64,000 nt of DNA, from contig PBPM01000031.1 of NCBI GenBank assembly GCA_002724635.1, positions 109,621 to 173,620 on the forward strand, given 5' to 3'. Made by a program: the position numbers and the translations under genes. The stretch comes from Rhodospirillaceae bacterium (GTDB lineage: Bacteria > Pseudomonadota > Alphaproteobacteria > UBA6615). Below the pieces are notes generated by a model, which saw only the letters and a program-made list of their open reading frames with translations, made no database searches and was not told the origin of the DNA. Positions within the stretch are counted from its first letter, which is position 1, and each line of letters opens with the position of its first letter. This document shows positions 59,122 to 64,000 of the stretch, in pieces.

Positions 59122-62120
59122 GCTGTACCTCCTGCGCTGATTGGCTCGGCCCGTTGATATTCGACGACCCCGTCCCAAGGCGCGATCTCGACCATGGCCG
59201 TCGAGTTGGCCATAGAATGCGAGTTCTTTACCTGCGAACGTCGCGGCGACAACAGGTTCAGGCAGCCGCCGCGATCGACCGAGCGGCCGGGCTCACCCAT
59301 GGGCTCGTAGACGGCCGCCGATTCGTAGCCATGGGCCACGCCCGGCTGCAGCCGCTGGGTCAGGAGCGCTGCGCAGAGGACAGCGCCCCGGGCGTTGAAT
59401 ACCTTCACAAGGTCGCCCGTGGCGATGCCGCGCGCGGCGGCATCTTCCGGATTCAGCCGGACAACCCAGTAATAATGGCCATCAATCAGCATCCGGTGAT
59501 CGGGGATGTCGTTGAGGAAACTATCCTTGCCATCGCCGTGGCTGTGAAAGCTGTAGCGCGAATGCGGCGTCAGCAGCTGCAGCGGATAACGACTGTCATA
59601 ACCCTCCGCCCTCGGCCCCTCCCAGGCGGAGGTGTATTTGGAGACCGGCGAACGCTCCGGGTCATCCGGTGCGAACCGCTTCAGGCTCGAACTCTCGAAC
59701 TCGAACAGGCCGGACTGGGTCTGCAGACCCTCCAAGAACTGCTCGGTATAGTCGCCGGGAAGCGGCATCGCCTCGGGGATATTCTTTTTCTCGCCCTCGG
59801 CGAACCAGCGATACGCCGTCGGTGCGCGCAAATCGGGAGCCTCGGACGGCACCACGAAGTAGCCGCGTTCGATGAACTTCTTCCACGAGATGTGGCGCGG
59901 CAGGTCTGACGCATCGAACATGCGCTTCACCCAGTCGATGTCGCGCATGCCCTCCGAATAATAGGCACCGAGGCCCAGCCGGCAGGCGAGCCTGCAGAAG
60001 ATCTCGTAGTCAGACTTCGATTCCCCGACCGGCTCGATGCACTTGGCCTGAAAGGTGATGATCCGGTTGTTTATCTGGGAATGGAAATGCGCGCCATAGC
60101 CGCCCGCATTCGCCCACTCCCCGATATCGTAGCGCTCCATGCTGGTGCAGGCCGGCAGGATCACGTCGGCGAAGCGCGTGTCGCCCTCGTCCCAGATCGC
60201 CTGGCTGACCACGAACTCCAGGTTGGGCGATCGGTACATCTCGACATAGCGGTTGGAATCGCTGAGCGTGCCCAGGATCGCAGTGCCGTACCGATAGAGC
60301 ATCCGCACCGGCGCGTGGCCCTTCTTTGGATAGCTGATCGGCGTGAACTGCCCCTCCATGGACAGCGCGTCCCACAGGAAACCCTCTGCGTGGCCGTCGA
60401 TGATCGCGTCGGGCAGACGCAGGCGTGGAATCTTCTGGGTCGACGGGTTAATCGTCGGCAGTTGCGGCATGCGCTGGTAGAGTGCGCCGGCGAGCGCGGT
60501 GTTGTGGAGGTCGCCCGAGATACCACCCTCGGCGTAACCTGGAAAGTAGAAGCTGAAGTCGAGCGGGACGCCGAGCTGCAGATTGCTGACGTTGATGCCG
60601 GGCTTGCCCAGCCCCTGCATGCCCATCAGGCAGACGAGCATCCGGGTCCATTGGGTCCCGGTCGCGTTGCGTGCCGCACCGCCGAAGGCGTTGCCCATGC
60701 TGCCGGCCGCCAGATAGGTGCGTCTGGACCCCCATTTGCGTGCCAGCGCACGCACGTCCTTGGCGGGGACACCTGTCTCGGCCTCCTGCCATTCCGGGCT
60801 CTTCGCGATCCCGTCCTCGACCCCCATGATGTAGTCGCGCCAGGCCTCGAAGCCCTTGGTGCGGGTCGCCACATATTCCTTGTCGTAGAGGTCCTCGTCG
60901 ATCCAGACATGGGCGATGGCCAGCGCCAGCGCCGGCGAGGTGGTCGGCCGCGGCGAAATCCACTTGCCGCCGAGGAATTGTGCGGTGTCGTTGTAATAGG
61001 GATCAATGTGGACAATCTCGATGTCGATGTCGCGCAACCACTGGCGGCGGATGGTCCCCTCCTGTCCGCCATAGACACCGCTGGTCGCCTCGGGGTTGGA
61101 CGACCAGAAGACGATCATCTCAGCATTCTCGAGGCAGTCCTCGATGGTACCGAAGGGCTCTCCCCCGCCGACCCTGAGGCTGCCGCCCCAGTGATGCAGC
61201 GCTCCCCAGTACCAGCCCTCCCAGCTGTCGGGATTATGGTGTACCTCGGTGGTGCCGATAGCGTTCATGAAGCGCAGCTTGGCGCTAAGGTAGTAGCCGA
61301 TGTTGCCCCAGTTGTGATGCGAGCCGTTGCTCGACGCGATCGCACCGGTGCCATGCTCGCGCTTCATGCGCCTGATCTCGGCCGCGACGATGTCGAGCGC
61401 CTCGTCCCAGCTGATAGGCTCGTAGCCCGAGACGCCGCGATTCTGAATGTTCCGTTCGCCGTTCGGATCGAAGTCCACCCGCTTCATCGGCTGGCGCAGC
61501 CGGTTCGGCGCGTTGACCATCGCCTTCCAGTTGATGGCATGGGGCGAGAGCATACCCTTGCGCGGCGGGCTGAAATCGCGGCCCCGCGCCTTGATAGTCC
61601 AAGTATCCGGGTCTTCCGAATCGAATGTGATCGGGGTGGTACGCAGGATCTCGCCGTCGCGCACATAGACGAACAACGGGCCGCCATTGGTCATCGTGCA
61701 GAAACGCCTCGTGCCGTCCTTCATGCCGCGGCCGAATCGCCAGCCTGCGGACAGGGCCGACATGACCGTCTGGGCGAACCACAGCCCGTCCTCGTCCGGT
61801 CCTTCGAGGCGCACCAGGAAATTCTTGAGCGCATCGATCTGCTCGAGCTGGTTGATCGGCGGCATCAGGAGCCGCGCACCGATCACCGCCGTCTTGAACA
61901 CGAGCGACACGGCCGGCGCTTCGTGCAAGCCCGCCCCCGAACGCACCCGACCATTCTCGAAAATAATGTAGCGACCCGCCGAACCGTCCTCGCATCGGAT
62001 CTGAACGACGAGGTTACGCTCACGAAGGCGCGCGCGGAAGGCGGGATAAACCCATGCCGAGACCCGGAACATCCAGGCGAGGCCCCAAAGGATAAGCTTG
62101 AACTTCATGTGCCTTTCCAA
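59118..62120 (-). CDS. Molybdopterin enzyme, pyrogallol transhydroxylase/resorcinol hydroxylase-like large subunit, with extra N-terminal domain
   Basis: [141 protein letters not shown]. Confidence 0.9.
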   Translation of the reverse strand: MERHMKFKLILWGLAWMFRVSAWVYPAFRARLRERNLVVQIRCEDGSAGRYIIFENGRVRSGAGLHEAPAVSLVFKTAVIGARLLMPPINQLEQIDALKNFLVRLEGPDEDGLWFAQTVMSALSAGWRFGRGMKDGTRRFCTMTNGGPLFVYVRDGEILRTTPITFDSEDPDTWTIKARGRDFSPPRKGMLSPHAINWKAMVNAPNRLRQPMKRVDFDPNGERNIQNRGVSGYEPISWDEALDIVAAEIRRMKREHGTGAIASSNGSHHNWGNIGYYLSAKLRFMNAIGTTEVHHNPDSWEGWYWGALHHWGGSLRVGGGEPFGTIEDCLENAEMIVFWSSNPEATSGVYGGQEGTIRRQWLRDIDIEIVHIDPYYNDTAQFLGGKWISPRPTTSPALALAIAHVWIDEDLYDKEYVATRTKGFEAWRDYIMGVEDGIAKSPEWQEAETGVPAKDVRALARKWGSRRTYLAAGSMGNAFGGAARNATGTQWTRMLVCLMGMQGLGKPGINVSNLQLGVPLDFSFYFPGYAEGGISGDLHNTALAGALYQRMPQLPTINPSTQKIPRLRLPDAIIDGHAEGFLWDALSMEGQFTPISYPKKGHAPVRMLYRYGTAILGTLSDSNRYVEMYRSPNLEFVVSQAIWDEGDTRFADVILPACTSMERYDIGEWANAGGYGAHFHSQINNRIITFQAKCIEPVGESKSDYEIFCRLACRLGLGAYYSEGMRDIDWVKRMFDASDLPRHISWKKFIERGYFVVPSEAPDLRAPTAYRWFAEGEKKNIPEAMPLPGDYTEQFLEGLQTQSGLFEFESSSLKRFAPDDPERSPVSKYTSAWEGPRAEGYDSRYPLQLLTPHSRYSFHSHGDGKDSFLNDIPDHRMLIDGHYYWVVRLNPEDAAARGIATGDLVKVFNARGAVLCAALLTQRLQPGVAHGYESAAVYEPMGEPGRSVDRGGCLNLLSPRRSQVKNSHSMANSTAMVEIAPWDGVVEYQRAEPISAGGTA

Positions 62121-62140
62121 ACGATTGCAGGCGGCTCTCC

Positions 62141-62968
62141 CTACTCAGCCGTGTAACCGCCGTCGATATAGAGCGTATGGCCGGTGACATAGTCGGAAGC
62201 CGGCGACATTAGGTAAATCAAACCGCCCATCAAGTCGTCGGTTTCCGACAGGCGGCCAACCGGCACCCGCTCGAGCATCGCCTCGCGGGTCGACTTGCCC
62301 GGGTCCTCGTTGGAGAACATCCATTCCGACAGCGGCGAACGGAACACGGTGGGCCCGATGGCGTTGATGTTAGCGTTCTTCCCGCCCCATTCGCAGGCGA
62401 GTGCGCGCACCATCCCGTCGAGCCCGGACTTGGAGGCGCAATAGCTGGAATAACCCGTGGGCAGCCCGTGCCGCCCGCGCGTCGACGAGACCACGACCAC
62501 CTTGGACCGACCGCGTTCGGCGGGCTGCTTGGCGAACTGGCGTCCCGCCGCCTGGCAGGCCAGCCAGTAGCCGTCCAGGTTTGCGAACATAACGCTGCGC
62601 CAGCGTTCGTAGGACTGCTCCTCGATGTAGCCGACATCGTTCAGGCCTGTCGCGACGAACATCAGGTCAAGTGCACCATAAGCTGCGACCGCAGCAGCGA
62701 CGATCCGCCCGGCATTCTCTTCGCTATCCGGCAGCCCGGCGGCCGAGGCGACCCGGGCGCCGTCCGCACGCAGTTCCAGGGAGAGCGCCTCGAGCTTCTC
62801 GGGGTGGATGTCCGCGATGGTCATGTCACACCCCAACCCGGCGAGCGTGCGGGCAGCAGCGCTACCGAATGACCCGGTCGCGCCCAACACGAGTGCGGAC
62901 TTGCCTGAAATATCGAACATGGAAAGTGGTGAAGCCTGTGCCAAGGTAGCCCCCGTTTGCGCCGTCAT
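62141..62968 (-). CDS. Short-chain dehydrogenase/reductase
   Basis: [48 protein letters not shown]. Confidence 0.92.
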   Translation of the reverse strand: MTAQTGATLAQASPLSMFDISGKSALVLGATGSFGSAAARTLAGLGCDMTIADIHPEKLEALSLELRADGARVASAAGLPDSEENAGRIVAAAVAAYGALDLMFVATGLNDVGYIEEQSYERWRSVMFANLDGYWLACQAAGRQFAKQPAERGRSKVVVVSSTRGRHGLPTGYSSYCASKSGLDGMVRALACEWGGKNANINAIGPTVFRSPLSEWMFSNEDPGKSTREAMLERVPVGRLSETDDLMGGLIYLMSPASDYVTGHTLYIDGGYTAE

Positions 62969-63379
62969 TATCTGTTAGAGACAAGACTAGCCGGTTTTGC
63001 CGCCAGATCGCCAATGTCCGATGATCGGATATCTCGAAGGTTTCCGGTCGGAATAGTCTGGCCGGGCCAACATGTGCGCATAATATGCGCCTGCCGCAAC
63101 GGGACGTGCCGATCCTTACCGCCGAGAGGGCCCTCGAAAACGTAAATCAGCTCCGCTCGGCCGGCTGATCCCGTAAGTCGGCGTTGCACGACCGCGCATG
63201 CTTCCACAGCGACCTGACCAACAGAATTGCAGAGATGCCGAGATCATAGTTTCGGCAAATTTTGGCCATTCACGCTCGTCCTCTTCGCGCTCTATCGAAA
63301 ATCTGCGGATCATCTCCGGCATTCCTTCATCGGAGCGGAAGCAGTATTCTGAGGCCGCACATCAGACATAAGGCCAACG

Positions 63380-63925
63380 ATGCGAATCCCGGAAACAGAC
63401 CCCGACGCACTCAATCCCGAACAGAGGGAAATCTACGACCGAATCACCGCCGGTCCCCGCGGCCAGGTCCGCGGGCCCTATCACGCCTATCTGCTGCACC
63501 CCGGTGTCTGCGAGGGGATCGAGCGGATGGGGCATTTCCTGCGCTTCGCCGCCACCCTGCCAGGGAACCTGCGCGAGCTGGCGATCCTGACTGTGGGCCG
63601 GCACTGGAAGGCCGAGTTCGAATGGTTCGCACATGCCCCCATCGCGATGCGCGAGGGACTGTCGGAAGACATCGTCGAGGCGATCCGGGCCGGCACGCCC
63701 CCCACCTTCGCGGATAACGATGAGGCCGCGGTCTACGGCTTTGTGCGCGCATTGCTCGAGGCCGGCCACGTCGACGACGACGTCTATGCGGACATGAAGG
63801 CACGCTTAGGCGAGGATGGCATCGTCGAGCTGACCGGGATCGTCGGCCACTACACCGGCGTGGCGATGACCCTCAACACGTTCGAGATCACCCCGCCCGA
63901 GGGCGAGCGGCCGGACTTCCCTTAG
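63380..63925 (+). CDS. Carboxymuconolactone decarboxylase family protein
   Basis: LPGNLRELAILTVGRHWKAEFEWFAHAPIAMREGLSEDIVEAI. Confidence 0.87.
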   Translation: MRIPETDPDALNPEQREIYDRITAGPRGQVRGPYHAYLLHPGVCEGIERMGHFLRFAATLPGNLRELAILTVGRHWKAEFEWFAHAPIAMREGLSEDIVEAIRAGTPPTFADNDEAAVYGFVRALLEAGHVDDDVYADMKARLGEDGIVELTGIVGHYTGVAMTLNTFEITPPEGERPDFP

Positions 63926-63939
63926 CCGCGAACGGGGAC

Positions 63940-64000
63940 CTAGAAGACCTCGAACAGGCCGGCGACCCCCATGCCGCCGCCGACGCACATGGTTACCACG
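63940..64000 (-). CDS. Thiolase (acetyl-CoA acetyltransferase) C-terminus, runs off right edge
   Basis: Reverse frame VVTMCVGGGMGVAGLFEVF*, the thiolase GGGMG signature. Confidence 0.85.
   Translation of the reverse strand, partial: VVTMCVGGGMGVAGLFEVF

Noticed and set aside
60081-62156. 691-aa plus-strand ORF opposite the molybdopterin enzyme
   Set aside because: Antisense to a clearly homologous CDS; long antisense ORFs are expected in high-GC DNA and the translation has no recognisable domain.
1-64000. CRISPR arrays, tandem repeat arrays, prophage or IS elements
   Set aside because: Looked for regularly spaced repeats, transposase/integrase motifs and phage structural genes; none seen.

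Overview
High-GC alphaproteobacterial chromosome segment, probably Rhodospirillales-like (inferred from gene content and order). Core blocks: xseA(partial)-purD-tadA-rluB-rsmD-mutL-pgi; an M16 peptidase pair-DUF3035-lspA-ileS-ribF; pyrD; egtB-egtD; tRNA-Gly(CCC)-apaG-folE-like-trkH-argE; hslO-argF-argD; recX; mscS. Between these lies a large catabolic/accessory stretch (about 24.9-43 kb) and a second catabolic stretch at the right end (about 53.9-64 kb). No CRISPR array, prophage, integrase or transposase was recognised. The strongest signal is a tightly overlapping four-gene minus-strand operon at 57.7-63.0 kb: SDR, 1000-aa molybdopterin enzyme, Fe-S subunit, SAM methyltransferase. Its two central subunits look like the pyrogallol-phloroglucinol transhydroxylase family. 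The large subunit has an extra N-terminal SCP2-like domain, and the Fe-S subunit has lost the cysteine ligands of one specific [4Fe-4S] cluster. Other notable items: ileS split by a 1-nt frameshift; a frameshifted folE-like gene that has also lost its zinc ligands; a stand-alone ATP-grasp/phosphohistidine PEP-synthase-like protein lacking the PEP domain; an M24 protein with Cys at a metal-Asp position; and AT-rich dyad-rich intergenic regions. All family assignments come from reading the translations from memory; no database search was run.
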